29,693 nt of DNA from NCBI GenBank assembly GCA_030653405.1, contig JAURZO010000186.1, positions 1 through 29,693 on the forward strand, written 5' to 3'. Under the pieces are notes generated by a model. The model was given only the letters and a program-made list of their open reading frames with translations, was not told the DNA's origin and made no database searches. Positions within the stretch are counted from its first letter, which is position 1; each line of letters opens with the position of its first letter. Shown here piece by piece: positions 1 through 8,417 of this stretch. The translations under genes were made by a program, and so were the position numbers. Origin of the DNA: Zwartia sp. GTDB lineage: Bacteria; Pseudomonadota; Gammaproteobacteria; Burkholderiales; Burkholderiaceae_B.

Positions 1-662
1 AAGTGGCTTTGATCGCACCGAACGATGCAGTGGGTCAGGCCGTGGTTCCTCAGCTTGAACAGTATTACCGCGACAATGGCATCGAGGTTTGGAAAGAGCT
101 TTATGACCGGGGTTCAAAAGAGTTCACGCCGTTACTCACGCGCATGATGGCTCAGGGTGTTGATCTTCTGGATCTGAACAGTAATGCACCTGGTGAAGCC
201 GGTCTTATCCTCAAGCAAGCAAAACAAGCCGGCTTTAAAGGCAAAATCTGGCAGGTGGGCGGACCTTCTGTTGACGAGATCATGAGCATTGGCGGTCCTC
301 TGGCCGAAGGGTTCATTTCTCTGAACGTGTTTGACTTCAACATGCCTGAAGCTAAAAAGTTTGTCGCAACGTATCGCGCTAAGTACGGTGACGGCGTGAT
401 TAATGCGCAGGCGCCTGGCTGGTACAACGCGGCTTTAAATCTGTTTGAGGCCATGCGCCGTGCGGGTTCACTTGATGTCGACAAAGTACGCGACTCCTTG
501 AAGAAGCTTGACGGTTATGAGGCCGGTCTCTTCGGTCCAGTTAAGTGGGGCGGTATGGGTGACTATGGCGTTGATCATCAGTTGCTCTTGCGCTTCTGGA
601 TCGTCGAAGTCAAAGACGGCAAAATCGTGACTCGGGCTGCTATCTCCCCAGAAAAACGTTAA
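1..662 (+). CDS. LIV-type ABC substrate-binding protein (5' truncated)
   Basis: Periplasmic ligand-binding protein of the branched-chain amino acid/amide ABC family (Peripla_BP_6 fold). The reading frame is open to the left edge, so the first GTG at position 3 is an internal Val and the signal peptide and N-lobe lie outside the window. About 219 residues are visible, roughly the C-terminal half of a protein that usually has 370-400. Family-like signatures include ALIAPNDAVGQ at the start of the visible part, the GFKGKIWQVGG strand and AQAPGWYNAALNLFEAM. It is followed immediately by the two permeases and two ATPases of the same importer, which supports the call. The ligand cannot be read from sequence. 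LIV-family importers carry amino acids, amides, urea or aromatic acids, and the following catabolic genes suggest a non-amino-acid substrate. Confidence 0.93.
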   Translation, partial: VALIAPNDAVGQAVVPQLEQYYRDNGIEVWKELYDRGSKEFTPLLTRMMAQGVDLLDLNSNAPGEAGLILKQAKQAGFKGKIWQVGGPSVDEIMSIGGPLAEGFISLNVFDFNMPEAKKFVATYRAKYGDGVINAQAPGWYNAALNLFEAMRRAGSLDVDKVRDSLKKLDGYEAGLFGPVKWGGMGDYGVDHQLLLRFWIVEVKDGKIVTRAAISPEKR

Positions 663-674
663 GACTGTCACGTG

Positions 675-699
675 GGTTAGTTGAGTTGATCGGCTAACC
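675..699 (+). other. possible stem-loop between binding protein and permease genes
   Basis: GGTTAG at 675-680 pairs with CTAACC at 694-699 around a 13-nt loop, in the 67-nt gap after the binding-protein stop. Such hairpins often stabilise the upstream binding-protein message or reduce readthrough into the permeases. There is no T-run after it, so it is not a classical terminator. Six base pairs could occur by chance. Confidence 0.25.
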
Positions 700-729
700 G
701 ACGATGTGTTTTGTCTGGTAAGGATTGAT

Positions 730-1596
730 ATGTTTACATTGCCAATACTGAGTCAGGTGGTTGTGAACGGCTTAAGCCTGTCTGCAATCTATGTGCTGGT
801 TGCATTGGGTTTTACGCTTCTGTTTGGCATTATGCGTGTTGTGAACTTCGCGCACGGAGCGTTCGCCATGTTAGGCGGCTACGCGCTGTTCTATGCCTAT
901 GGCTCTTTCAAACTTCCCTATGCAGTCGCGGTGTTTGGCTCAGCCTTTACCGTTGCCTGCTTTGGACTGATTTTTGAAGTACTGGTCTATCGCTGGTTCT
1001 ATCAGAAAATGTTCCAAAGCATGATTGGACTGATGGGATTGAACATGGCGATTGTTTTCGCCAGCGTGATGATCTGGGATGTCAATGAACGGACGATCCC
1101 TGCAGCCGCCTCGGGAATTTTGAGTATTTGGGGGCTGACGATTCCAACAGATCGCCTCGTCATCATGGGCATCACCATTGTTGTTCTGGCACTGTTCTGG
1201 TTCTTTGTCACTAAGACTCGGCATGGCTTGGCGATGCGCGCGGCTTCGCAGGATGTGGACATCGCAGCGGCTCAAGGGATCAATACGACCTTTATCTATC
1301 GGCTGGCGTTTTTTGTCGCAATTTTCATGACCGCGCTGGCCGGAGGGTTGTATGCGCAAACATATGCGCTTTCTCCCTTTATTGGTGAGCGTCCTTTGAT
1401 GGTGGCCTTTATCGTTGTCATCCTCGGTGGGATGGGCAGTATTCCGGGAGCCGCTCTGGGTGGTGTGTTGCTTGGCATGGGTGAAAGCTTTCTATCAACT
1501 TTCTACGGCGCCGCAGTTTCTTCGTTTGTTTCCTTTGGCGTTGTCGTTGCTTTGCTGATTTTTAGACCGTGGGGGCTCCTTGGCAAACCTGAATAA
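730..1596 (+). CDS. livH: LIV-type ABC transporter permease (LivH family)
   Basis: Inner-membrane permease of the branched-chain amino acid-type ABC importer, 288 residues, matching the usual length for LivH. The ATG at 730 is chosen because AGGA at 721-724 sits five bases upstream. An in-frame ATG at 706 would add eight unlikely residues ahead of that Shine-Dalgarno. Family features are the N-terminal LSLSAIYVLVALGFTLLFGIMRVVNFAHGAF segment region (the GLTLIFG...NFAHG hallmark) and the C-terminal VILGGMGSIPGAALGG loop that contacts the ATPases. About eight hydrophobic segments are seen. It overlaps the start of the partner permease. Substrate is unknown; the symbol denotes family only. Confidence 0.93.
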   Translation: MFTLPILSQVVVNGLSLSAIYVLVALGFTLLFGIMRVVNFAHGAFAMLGGYALFYAYGSFKLPYAVAVFGSAFTVACFGLIFEVLVYRWFYQKMFQSMIGLMGLNMAIVFASVMIWDVNERTIPAAASGILSIWGLTIPTDRLVIMGITIVVLALFWFFVTKTRHGLAMRAASQDVDIAAAQGINTTFIYRLAFFVAIFMTALAGGLYAQTYALSPFIGERPLMVAFIVVILGGMGSIPGAALGGVLLGMGESFLSTFYGAAVSSFVSFGVVVALLIFRPWGLLGKPE

Positions 1597-2593
1597 CTCA
1601 CCGCGCAACGATCGCGGCAAAGTCTCTAAGGGCGTCATTTTCGGCATGTCAGGTTTGGCTTGTGTGGGTGCGGCCATTGCAATCCTGATTTTGCTCGTTT
1701 GGCCTCTGATGTTTAACAACAAGTTTTACATCACGATCGGGACCATGGTTGTGTTGTCGGCGATTGGCGCCACCAGTCTGAATTTGATCATACGTACGGG
1801 CCATGTTTCATTGGCGCATGCCGCCTTTATGGGTGTGGCGGCTTACACCTGTGTGCTGCTTCAAATGCGACTCGGGGTTCCGTTTTGGCTGGCGATGGTG
1901 GCAGGGTGTTTAGCCTCTGGCCTGTTGGCACTCATCTTGGGTCCGATCGTGCTCAGGCTGACGGGTAAGTATTTTGTCCTGGTAACCTTTTTGGTCGGTG
2001 AAATTATTCGAATGATTTTTGTAGAGTGGCAAAGTTTGACAGGTGGAGCCAATGGTATTCAAAACATACCACCAGGCTTGGAACTCATGAAGACCCCGAC
2101 AGGTTTTTACTATCTTGCCTTGGGTGCCTCAGTTGTTTGTGTCGGTATTGCCTGGCGAATTTTGTCTTCTGAAATCGGCCGTGCCATGGACTCTGTGCGT
2201 GAGGCTGAAAAATTAGCCGAATGTTCAGGAATCCCCGTGATTAAGCTCAAGATCACGATTTTCGTGATTGCCTGCACACTCGTGGGTGTGTATGGGATCT
2301 TGCAGACATATTTGCTTCAGTTTATTGATCCCTCTGCCTTCAACATGGAGGCATCCCTCAATCTTGTTGTGATGAACGTCTTGGGTGGAATGTATTACTT
2401 GCTTGGTCCGGTTCTGGGTAGCACCTTCCTGGCCGCATTGCCTGAGTTGCTAAGGGGTTACGTTGATCTACAGCGCGTGATCTTCGGCGTGATCTTGATT
2501 GTCGTGATGGCTGCTTTGCCAGGCGGGATCATTGGGTTGATGGAGGCGCTTCGCCGTCTTGTTCAAAAACTCACGGCAGGTAAGACATCATGA
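1580..2593 (+). CDS. livM: LIV-type ABC transporter permease (LivM family)
   Basis: Second inner-membrane permease of the importer, 337 residues from a TTG start at 1580 that overlaps the livH end by 17 nt. The frame is open from about 1559 and contains no ATG or GTG before the ATG at 1646, which lies just at the first membrane segment and would give 315 residues. The TTG is preferred because LivM proteins usually have a short charged cytoplasmic N-terminus, but only a GGGGG stretch at 1571-1575 serves as Shine-Dalgarno. LivM hallmarks are RTGHVSLAHAAFMGVAAYT near residue 75, GKYFVLVTFLVGEIIRM and NVLGGMYYLLGPVLGS, the last being the ATPase-coupling loop. The stop overlaps the livG start as ATGA, indicating translational coupling. 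Confidence 0.9.
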   Translation: MANLNNSPRNDRGKVSKGVIFGMSGLACVGAAIAILILLVWPLMFNNKFYITIGTMVVLSAIGATSLNLIIRTGHVSLAHAAFMGVAAYTCVLLQMRLGVPFWLAMVAGCLASGLLALILGPIVLRLTGKYFVLVTFLVGEIIRMIFVEWQSLTGGANGIQNIPPGLELMKTPTGFYYLALGASVVCVGIAWRILSSEIGRAMDSVREAEKLAECSGIPVIKLKITIFVIACTLVGVYGILQTYLLQFIDPSAFNMEASLNLVVMNVLGGMYYLLGPVLGSTFLAALPELLRGYVDLQRVIFGVILIVVMAALPGGIIGLMEALRRLVQKLTAGKTS

Positions 2594-3369
2594 GCCACCT
2601 TTTGCAAGTCAAAAAATTGTGTCGACAGTTTGGTGGTTTACATGCTGTTCGAAATTTGGATTTTGAAGTGTCTGATGGTGAGATCTTGGGCTTGATCGGG
2701 CCTAATGGTGCGGGAAAAACTACGGTCGTTAATCTTGTAACGGGCATGATTATGCCAACCTCGGGCGAGGTGATTTTTGGTGGTGAAGACATCACAAAGA
2801 TTGCCCCGCACAAGCGGGCGGCGTTGGGTCTGGTGAGAACCTTTCAGTCCACCACGGTGTATGGCAACCAGACAGTGCGTGAAAATGCATTGCGAGGTGC
2901 CTATTTGCATCGCTATCCGGGGATGCTGGCCTCATTCATTTCTACGCGGCAGGCACGTGAGTTGCAAAAGCAAACAACGGAGAAGGTCGAGCGCTTGATG
3001 ACCTGGCTCGGACTTGAACAGTTTGCAGATACGGACGCCAGTGAGATGCCTTATGGTCATCAAAAGACGCTTGGCATCGTGATTGCGCTTGCTGCTGAAC
3101 CGAGAATGATTTTACTGGACGAGCCTGTGGCAGGGCTGAGTGCCGAAGAAACTGACCATGTCAGGGACACGATCAAACGTGTCAGAGAACAGGGAATCTC
3201 GGTTGTTGTGATTGATCACAATATGCGTTTTATTTCTGGTTTGTGCGATCGTCTGGTGGTGACCTCTCAAGGGGAGAAGATCGCCCAAGGCACACCCAAA
3301 GAGGTGTTGGAAAACGCACTCGTGATTGAAGCTTATCTGGGGAAAGGCCATGCCACTGCTGCAGGTTGA
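2590..3369 (+). CDS. livG: LIV-type ABC transporter ATP-binding protein (LivG family)
   Basis: Cytoplasmic ATPase of the importer, 259 residues, family-typical length. Walker A GPNGAGKTT is at residues 37-45, the Q-loop glutamine near 86, the ABC signature in its LivG variant form MPYGHQK at 153-159, Walker B ILLDE at 174-178 and the H-loop histidine at 210. The LivG subfamily often has PYG in place of the classical LSGGQ, so this is not a defect. The ATG overlaps the livM stop (ATGA at 2590-2593) and the 3' end overlaps livF. It works with LivF as a heterodimer beneath the LivH/LivM pore. Confidence 0.94.
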   Translation: MSHLLQVKKLCRQFGGLHAVRNLDFEVSDGEILGLIGPNGAGKTTVVNLVTGMIMPTSGEVIFGGEDITKIAPHKRAALGLVRTFQSTTVYGNQTVRENALRGAYLHRYPGMLASFISTRQARELQKQTTEKVERLMTWLGLEQFADTDASEMPYGHQKTLGIVIALAAEPRMILLDEPVAGLSAEETDHVRDTIKRVREQGISVVVIDHNMRFISGLCDRLVVTSQGEKIAQGTPKEVLENALVIEAYLGKGHATAAG

Positions 3370-4063
3370 GAGCCTTAATGTTCGCTACGGAAGCATCCAA
3401 GGCACGAATGATATTTCTTTCGAGGTGCACGAGGGCGAAACCGTGGCTTTAATTGGTTCGAATGGTGCGGGTAAAAGCAGCACACTGAAGGCTATTTTAG
3501 GCATGGCTTCATATCCCACTGGCTCCATCACTTATCACGGGCAGGCGTTAAAAGGGTTGAAGCCACACGAAGTTTTGCGCCTGGGCGTGGGATATTCTCC
3601 AGAAGGAAGACGAGTCTTTCCTGCACTGTCGGTTGCAGACAATTTGCGTGTGGGCGCCTATACAAGAACCACCCAAGAGTTTGAGCAGCGTAGCGAACAG
3701 ATCTATGGTTATTTCCCCCGACTCAAAGAGCGGCACAAGCAAGATGCCGGAAGTTTGAGTGGCGGTGAGCAACAAATGCTTGCGATAGGTCGCGCTCTTA
3801 TGTCTTTTCCAAAACTCTTTTTGCTCGATGAACCGTCACTTGGGTTGGCGCCAATTATCGTTGAACGCATTGGTGAAATTTTGAAAGAAGTGCAAGAGAA
3901 GGAAAAAATCTCTGTAATTTTGTCCGAACAAAATGCGATCTGGGCACTCGGGCTGTCATCGCGTGCGGTGATTCTTGAGTTGGGTCGTGTTGTCGCAGTA
4001 GGTGACGCTGCGGAGTTGAGACAGAGTCCCAAAATTCGTAATGCTTATCTTGGTCTTGATTGA
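3350..4063 (+). CDS. livF: LIV-type ABC transporter ATP-binding protein (LivF family)
   Basis: Second ATPase of the importer, 237 residues from the ATG at 3350. GGAAAGG at 3341-3347 lies directly upstream, and the earlier in-frame TTG at 3326 gives a non-homologous leader, so it is rejected. Motifs are Walker A GSNGAGKSS at 36-44, the LivF-typical YSPEGRRVFP around 82-91, signature LSGGEQQ at 136-142, Walker B LLDEP at 158-162 and the LivF-typical EQNA at 193-196. It overlaps livG by 20 nt. This completes a five-component importer (one binding protein, two permeases, two ATPases), so the set appears fully functional apart from the truncation at the window edge. Confidence 0.94.
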   Translation: MPLLQVESLNVRYGSIQGTNDISFEVHEGETVALIGSNGAGKSSTLKAILGMASYPTGSITYHGQALKGLKPHEVLRLGVGYSPEGRRVFPALSVADNLRVGAYTRTTQEFEQRSEQIYGYFPRLKERHKQDAGSLSGGEQQMLAIGRALMSFPKLFLLDEPSLGLAPIIVERIGEILKEVQEKEKISVILSEQNAIWALGLSSRAVILELGRVVAVGDAAELRQSPKIRNAYLGLD

Positions 4064-4072
4064 TTGAATGAA

Positions 4073-4837
4073 ATGGGCAAATTAGCATCTCGTGTTGCGA
4101 TTATTACCGGTGCGGCTTCCGGGATTGGTGCAGCAACGGCTGCGTTATTTGCTCAGGAAGGCGCCAAGGTTGCTCTAGTCGACAAAAATGAAGCCCTGCT
4201 GAATGAAACGGCTCTGCAGATTCGTGCTGCCGGCGGTGAAGTTGATACGTACGTCGTTGATGTCACGGACGGTGTTCTTGTCGGGCAAACTGTACCCGTC
4301 ATCATGTCGAAGTGGGGACGCATTGACGTTTTGATGCCCTGCTCAGGCATTTCTGTGGGCGGTACGGTTGCCACGATTGACGAGGCTCTCTGGGACAAGG
4401 TCTTTAATGTCAATGTCAAAGGTAGCTATTTCTGGATGCATCATACGTTGCCACATATGATCCTGGCAGGCCGTGGCTCGATCGTGTTGCTCGGCTCCCA
4501 GCTGGTGATTTCAAGTGGTGGCAATAATGCTGCATATATTGCCTCAAAAGGGGCGATTGCGGCGCTTGCCAAAACGATGGCTGTTGATCATGCGCCACAT
4601 GGCATTCGCGTCAATGTCTTAATGCCTGGGGTGATCGATACGCCCATGTCGCGCAATTCTTTAACGCGTTATGAAGATACCACTGCAACGCGAGAGCGTT
4701 GGGAAAATCGGCATGCCATGCGGCGCTTTGGTTTACCGGAGGAAGTGGCTAAAGCAGCACTATTTTTAGCCTCTGACGACTCGTCATTTACAACGGGGAG
4801 TCAGTTGTTTTGTGATGGCGGCTGGACAGTGATGTAG
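4073..4837 (+). CDS. short-chain dehydrogenase/reductase (SDR), NAD-type
   Basis: Classical SDR oxidoreductase of 254 residues that interconverts an alcohol and a ketone. The cofactor motif TGAASGIG is at 12-19, and Asp37 at the end of strand 2 suggests NAD(H) rather than NADP(H). DV at 63-64 is the adenine contact, Asn114 lies in NVN, and the catalytic Ser142, Tyr155 and Lys159 (YIASK) are all present. The C-terminal end LASDDSSFTTGSQLFCDGGWT is typical of the FabG-like group. The usual NNAG motif after strand 4 reads PCSG at 89-92, which is unusual. The ATG at 4073 is preferred over a TTG at 4064. The gene starts ten bases after livF, so it is cotranscribed with the importer and probably acts on the imported compound or a derivative. 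Exact substrate is unknown. Confidence 0.9.
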   Translation: MGKLASRVAIITGAASGIGAATAALFAQEGAKVALVDKNEALLNETALQIRAAGGEVDTYVVDVTDGVLVGQTVPVIMSKWGRIDVLMPCSGISVGGTVATIDEALWDKVFNVNVKGSYFWMHHTLPHMILAGRGSIVLLGSQLVISSGGNNAAYIASKGAIAALAKTMAVDHAPHGIRVNVLMPGVIDTPMSRNSLTRYEDTTATRERWENRHAMRRFGLPEEVAKAALFLASDDSSFTTGSQLFCDGGWTVM

Positions 4838-4875
4838 GTTTAATTTCTGCGAATTGAACAATTCAGGAGAGACTC

Positions 4876-5700
4876 ATGGGCAAGTTACTGACTGCAGATC
4901 AAGTTAAACAGTTCGAGGACAATGGCTTTGTCTATCCAGTTGACTGTTTCACCCGCGAACAGGCAACTGCTTATTTAACGCAGCTCGAGGGATTTGAAAA
5001 AGCTCATGGTGTTGAGTTGGGTAAAGGGTTTAATTTCAAGCCGCATTTACTGTTCAAGTGGGTCGACGAAGTGGCGCGACACCCGAGAATTCTGGATGCG
5101 GTCGAGGATCTTATTGGACCCAATATCCGTTTATTCCATTTGTCGGTCTGGCCTAAAAATGCGCATTCTCCGGCCTATATCGACTGGCATCAGGACGCGA
5201 CCTATTTTGGTTTGGATCCGAGTACTCAAATCACAGTCTGGGTCGCACTGTCGGATGCGCCGGTCGAATCCGGTTGTATGGAAGTTGTGCCGGGCTCCCA
5301 TAAACTAGGTCAGTTGCACCACGCAGAGGATCATAAGAATACGATCTTGCTGTCCAAGGGACAGACGGTTGACGTCCCGTTTGATCGTTCTAAAACTGAA
5401 TTTATGGCGGTGCATGCAGGTCAGTTTTCGATGCATGACACGTTCCTTGTACATGCGTCGGGCTCCAACAATACAGATTATCGAAGGGTCGGTCTCGGTT
5501 TTAGCTATATCCCGACACATGCTCGCTGCACAAGTCGTACAAGAGTGACTGCAGCCTTGGTGCGTGGTGAGGATACGTTTAATTATTTCGATGACGAACC
5601 GCGTCCTCAAGAGGACTATGGTCTGCGCGAAAGGGCGACTCACGCGGATGCCGTGGCGCGTTTTCGTGCCTCCAATGACGAGCAGGCTGCAAAGTATTGA
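4876..5700 (+). CDS. phytanoyl-CoA dioxygenase (PhyH) family 2-oxoglutarate/Fe(II) oxygenase
   Basis: Mononuclear iron hydroxylase of 274 residues; PhyH-family enzymes use O2 and 2-oxoglutarate to hydroxylate unactivated carbon. The facial triad is visible as His105-x-Asp107 in DWHQDATYF and distal His193 in FLVHASGSNNT. Arg203 or Arg204 eleven residues or so later is the expected 2-oxoglutarate carboxylate ligand. ESGCMEVVPGSHK at 131-143 is the family-typical core strand. The start has a good Shine-Dalgarno, AGGAGA at 4865-4870. It sits 38 bases after the SDR, so hydroxylation followed by alcohol oxidation of the imported compound is a reasonable inference. Bacterial members act on small acids, amino acids or secondary metabolites, and the substrate here cannot be named. 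Confidence 0.9.
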   Translation: MGKLLTADQVKQFEDNGFVYPVDCFTREQATAYLTQLEGFEKAHGVELGKGFNFKPHLLFKWVDEVARHPRILDAVEDLIGPNIRLFHLSVWPKNAHSPAYIDWHQDATYFGLDPSTQITVWVALSDAPVESGCMEVVPGSHKLGQLHHAEDHKNTILLSKGQTVDVPFDRSKTEFMAVHAGQFSMHDTFLVHASGSNNTDYRRVGLGFSYIPTHARCTSRTRVTAALVRGEDTFNYFDDEPRPQEDYGLRERATHADAVARFRASNDEQAAKY

Positions 5701-5754
5701 GTTGTTACTGCGCGCACAGTGGCGATTTGCGATTTTTTGAACAAAGCAACTTGA

Positions 5755-6669
5755 ATGGAGTTTCAATTGATCGAACTACCTTATCACGGACGATTCAAGT
5801 ATTCCCCTATTATCAAGCGACCTGACTACTCTTTTCCGGAAGGCAAAAGATTAGCGATTTATTTTGCACTCAACATCGAGCATTTTGCCTTTGGTAGTGG
5901 AATGGGACACGCTGTCTCCAACGCGCTGCCTTCGCCTGATTCGAGATCGTTTGCCTGGCGTGATTATGGCAATCGCGTCGGGGTCTGGAGAATGTACGAT
6001 CTGTTGAACGATTTGAAAGTCCCCGCTTGTCACCTGGTGAATACGTCTGTTTTTGACTATGCGCCCGATGTCATTGAGCCAATCTTGGCGCGCGGTGATG
6101 AAATCGTCGGCCACGGCCGCACGAATGCAGAGCGGCACGGTGAATGGTGGGAAGAGGATGAATTGAGGATGCTCAAGGACGTGCGATCCTTTATCAAAGA
6201 TAAGACAGGTGTCGCGCCGCGTGGCTGGATGGGCCCCTGGATGTCTCAAAGTCGTCTCACACCCGATCTTCTTCAGGAAGCGGGCTATTTTTATGAAATG
6301 GACTGGCCTTGCGATGATCAGCCTATCTGGATGAAAACCAGAAAGGGCAAGTTGATGTCAATTCCATATTCACTTGAAATCAACGACTCTCCACAAATTC
6401 TGGTGCGGCATCACACGGCCGAAGAGTTCGCCACGATGATCGTTCATCAGTTTGAAGAGATGCTCCGTCAGTCTTCCAGGCAACCTTTGGTCTTGGGTAT
6501 CGCTTTGCATACGATGATCTTCGGTCAGCCTTATCGACTGCATGCCCTTCGTAAAGCTCTGGAGCATATTGTGAATCACCCTCAGCGCGATCAGGTTTGG
6601 ATCACAAGGCCAGGTGAAATATACGATCACGTCTGCGCCTTACCGCCTGGCATCATAGAAGAACCTTGA
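5755..6669 (+). CDS. polysaccharide-deacetylase-fold hydrolase, PuuE-like
   Basis: Hydrolase of 304 residues with the NodB/polysaccharide-deacetylase barrel, resembling the branch that contains the metal-independent allantoinase PuuE rather than secreted chitin deacetylases. There is no signal peptide, so it should act in the cytoplasm on an amide or cyclic amide. Visible features are LNIEHF near residue 40, EIVGHGRTNAERHGEW at 116-131 with His120 and His128, PRGWMGPW at 155-162, and the C-terminal LGIALHTMIFGQPYR and VWITRPGEIYDH, which recur in this branch. The annotated ATG at 5755 has a weak Shine-Dalgarno. A TTG at 5767 has GGAG at 5757-5760 six bases upstream and could be the true start. 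A second PuuE-like gene lies at 21900. Identity between the two looks modest by eye. Confidence 0.85.
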   Translation: MEFQLIELPYHGRFKYSPIIKRPDYSFPEGKRLAIYFALNIEHFAFGSGMGHAVSNALPSPDSRSFAWRDYGNRVGVWRMYDLLNDLKVPACHLVNTSVFDYAPDVIEPILARGDEIVGHGRTNAERHGEWWEEDELRMLKDVRSFIKDKTGVAPRGWMGPWMSQSRLTPDLLQEAGYFYEMDWPCDDQPIWMKTRKGKLMSIPYSLEINDSPQILVRHHTAEEFATMIVHQFEEMLRQSSRQPLVLGIALHTMIFGQPYRLHALRKALEHIVNHPQRDQVWITRPGEIYDHVCALPPGIIEEP

Positions 6670-6728
6670 GAAGCCGGCTGATCGTACAGTACCGATAGCT
6701 CAATGAATCATTTTGAAGCGAGGACGTC

Positions 6729-7727
6729 ATGAGCATCTTAGTGACGGGTGGAACGGGTTTTGTTGGTTTGAACGTGATTGAGGCATTGCTCATGCGTGGT
6801 GAGCATGTGGTCGTCATGGATCGTCGACCTTTTCCAATGGCTTTTTTGAGAGCTATTGGTTCAATGAAAGATTTTGTTTGTCACGAGTCAGGCGATGTCT
6901 GCGATCAGTTTGCTGTCGATGAGGTATTCGCTCGTCACACTATTTCACATGTCTTTCTTGGTGCTGCGATTACCGCAGGTCCGGTAAGGGAGTTGTCTGA
7001 TCCGCACTCAGTGATTGACGTCAATTTGTTGGGTAACCTGAATATCTTGAAAGCCTGTGGTCGGGCCAAAGTTAAACGTATTGTCTTTCCGAGCTCCCTG
7101 ACGGTCTATGGAGCCAGTCTTTTTGATCGCTTTGTGTGCCAAGAGGATGGCACGCCACCGATTCCAGAGGGGCTATATGGGATCACCAAGTATGCGGGAG
7201 AGAGGATGGTGCTGCGCATGGCCACCTTGATGAAGCTAGAGGCGGTGACTGGACGTATAGGAGCTGTATTTGGTCCTTGGGAAACCTCGACGGGCGTGCG
7301 TGATCTGGTCAGTCCGTTGGCGCAGATCGCACGAGCCTGTGCTCAGGGTGAGCCTGTCGTTCTACCAACTACCTATCCTCGCCGGGAAATGATTTATAGC
7401 CGTGACTTGGCTGAAGCGATCGTGCTGTTGATGTTTGCGCCTGGACTTTCCCACGATACCTATAATCTTTCTTGCAATACCAAATGGGAAGAGACCCCTG
7501 AGCGATGGTGCGAGGCGCTGAAAGCTCGTTTCTCAAGATTTAGTTGGTCGCATCAAAGTGAACGGCATCCTGCAACGATAGATTATTACGATTTGCGGGA
7601 CCGTGCGAGTCTAGAAGCCAGCCGGATTAAAGATGATCTTGGTTTTACTGCATCACATGAGTTACCAGGAGTGATGGATGACTATGCAGACTGGCTCCTC
7701 GCGAACGCAGACTATTTTTCTGAATAA
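6729..7727 (+). CDS. NAD-dependent epimerase/dehydratase (extended SDR)
   Basis: Extended short-chain dehydrogenase of 332 residues. Nucleotide-binding TGGTGFVG is at 6-13, and Asp31 after strand 2 points to NAD. The catalytic Ser122 or Ser123 and Tyr150/Lys154 (YGITK) are in place, with PSSLTVYG at 121-128 as expected. GAGGA at about 6719-6723 precedes the ATG. Members of this family act on nucleotide sugars, lactones or aldonate derivatives. Non-sugar members are frequent in catabolic clusters with LIV or TRAP importers, which fits this neighbourhood better than cell-envelope synthesis because no glycosyltransferases are near. Substrate is unassigned. Confidence 0.87.
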   Translation: MSILVTGGTGFVGLNVIEALLMRGEHVVVMDRRPFPMAFLRAIGSMKDFVCHESGDVCDQFAVDEVFARHTISHVFLGAAITAGPVRELSDPHSVIDVNLLGNLNILKACGRAKVKRIVFPSSLTVYGASLFDRFVCQEDGTPPIPEGLYGITKYAGERMVLRMATLMKLEAVTGRIGAVFGPWETSTGVRDLVSPLAQIARACAQGEPVVLPTTYPRREMIYSRDLAEAIVLLMFAPGLSHDTYNLSCNTKWEETPERWCEALKARFSRFSWSHQSERHPATIDYYDLRDRASLEASRIKDDLGFTASHELPGVMDDYADWLLANADYFSE

Positions 7728-7750
7728 ATACCTCAAACAGGCTTTGAATA

Positions 7751-8386
7751 ATGGAAATTGATATCAATGCTCTCCCACCCGCGGAGCAGTATAAGTTGTT
7801 GTCTTCGACGGTTGTGCCTCGGCCGATCGCTTTGGTGACCACATTTTCGGATGAGTTTGGGGATAATGCTGCACCCTACAGTTTTTTCAATTGCATGGGT
7901 GAGAATCCCCCTGTCATGGTCCTGGGACTAGAGACGAAGAGACATAATCAAGCACTGAAAGACACGACCATCAATATTCGAGACAATGGGCAGTTTGTCA
8001 TCCACTTGGTGGATGAGCCGATGGCGCAAGCGATGAATATTTGTGCAATCGATTTTCCGAGCAATATCTCGGAAGTGGAGCAGGCTGGCCTGACATTGAC
8101 CGCTTCGCGTCTCGTGCGTCCTAAACGTATTGTGGAGGCGCCTGTTGCATTTGAGTGCGAGAAAATCGCATTGCTTCAGATTGGTCCGACTCGCAATATA
8201 GCAATCGGCAAAGTTGTCAGAATGCATGTTCGCGACGGGCTGTTAGATCCAGTCACCAATTACATCAATCCAGAGCTATATCGTCCAGTCGGTCGAATGT
8301 TTGGCAAACTTTACACCCGCACACGCGATCATTTTGAAATGGTAGTTCCCAGCTTTGAAGACTGGGAACGCGAACACATGAAATAG
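7751..8386 (+). CDS. flavin-reductase-like FMN-binding protein
   Basis: Protein of 211 residues with the FMN-binding split-barrel typical of the flavin reductase (DIM6/NTAB) family. The diagnostic N-terminal stretch STVVPRPIALVTTFSDEFGDNAAPYSFFNCMGENPPVMVLGL gives the FMN phosphate and isoalloxazine contacts, here residues 19-60. It ends the plus-strand run, 23 bases after the epimerase. Proteins of this group either supply reduced flavin to a monooxygenase or hold FMN for a single-protein reaction. No flavin-dependent monooxygenase is visible in the window, so the second option, or a partner encoded elsewhere, must be considered. The Shine-Dalgarno is weak. Confidence 0.87.
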   Translation: MEIDINALPPAEQYKLLSSTVVPRPIALVTTFSDEFGDNAAPYSFFNCMGENPPVMVLGLETKRHNQALKDTTINIRDNGQFVIHLVDEPMAQAMNICAIDFPSNISEVEQAGLTLTASRLVRPKRIVEAPVAFECEKIALLQIGPTRNIAIGKVVRMHVRDGLLDPVTNYINPELYRPVGRMFGKLYTRTRDHFEMVVPSFEDWEREHMK

Positions 8387-8417
8387 GGCAAAAAATTAGC
8401 CTACTGATTTCGACTAT

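Noticed and set aside
3..5. GTG at the left edge as a true start codon
   Set aside because: The visible protein begins in the middle of a periplasmic-binding fold without signal peptide; the gene is truncated by the window.
5305..5766. Minus-strand frame of 153 codons opposite the dioxygenase gene
   Set aside because: The dioxygenase carries its full iron triad; the opposite frame is rich in Cys, His and Arg without pattern, as expected for a shadow.
8387..8417. Possible shared terminator between the convergent flavin-reductase-like and MDR genes
   Set aside because: Only a weak, bulged pairing (TAGGGC with GCCTA) around an A-rich loop and no T-run; not enough to call a terminator.
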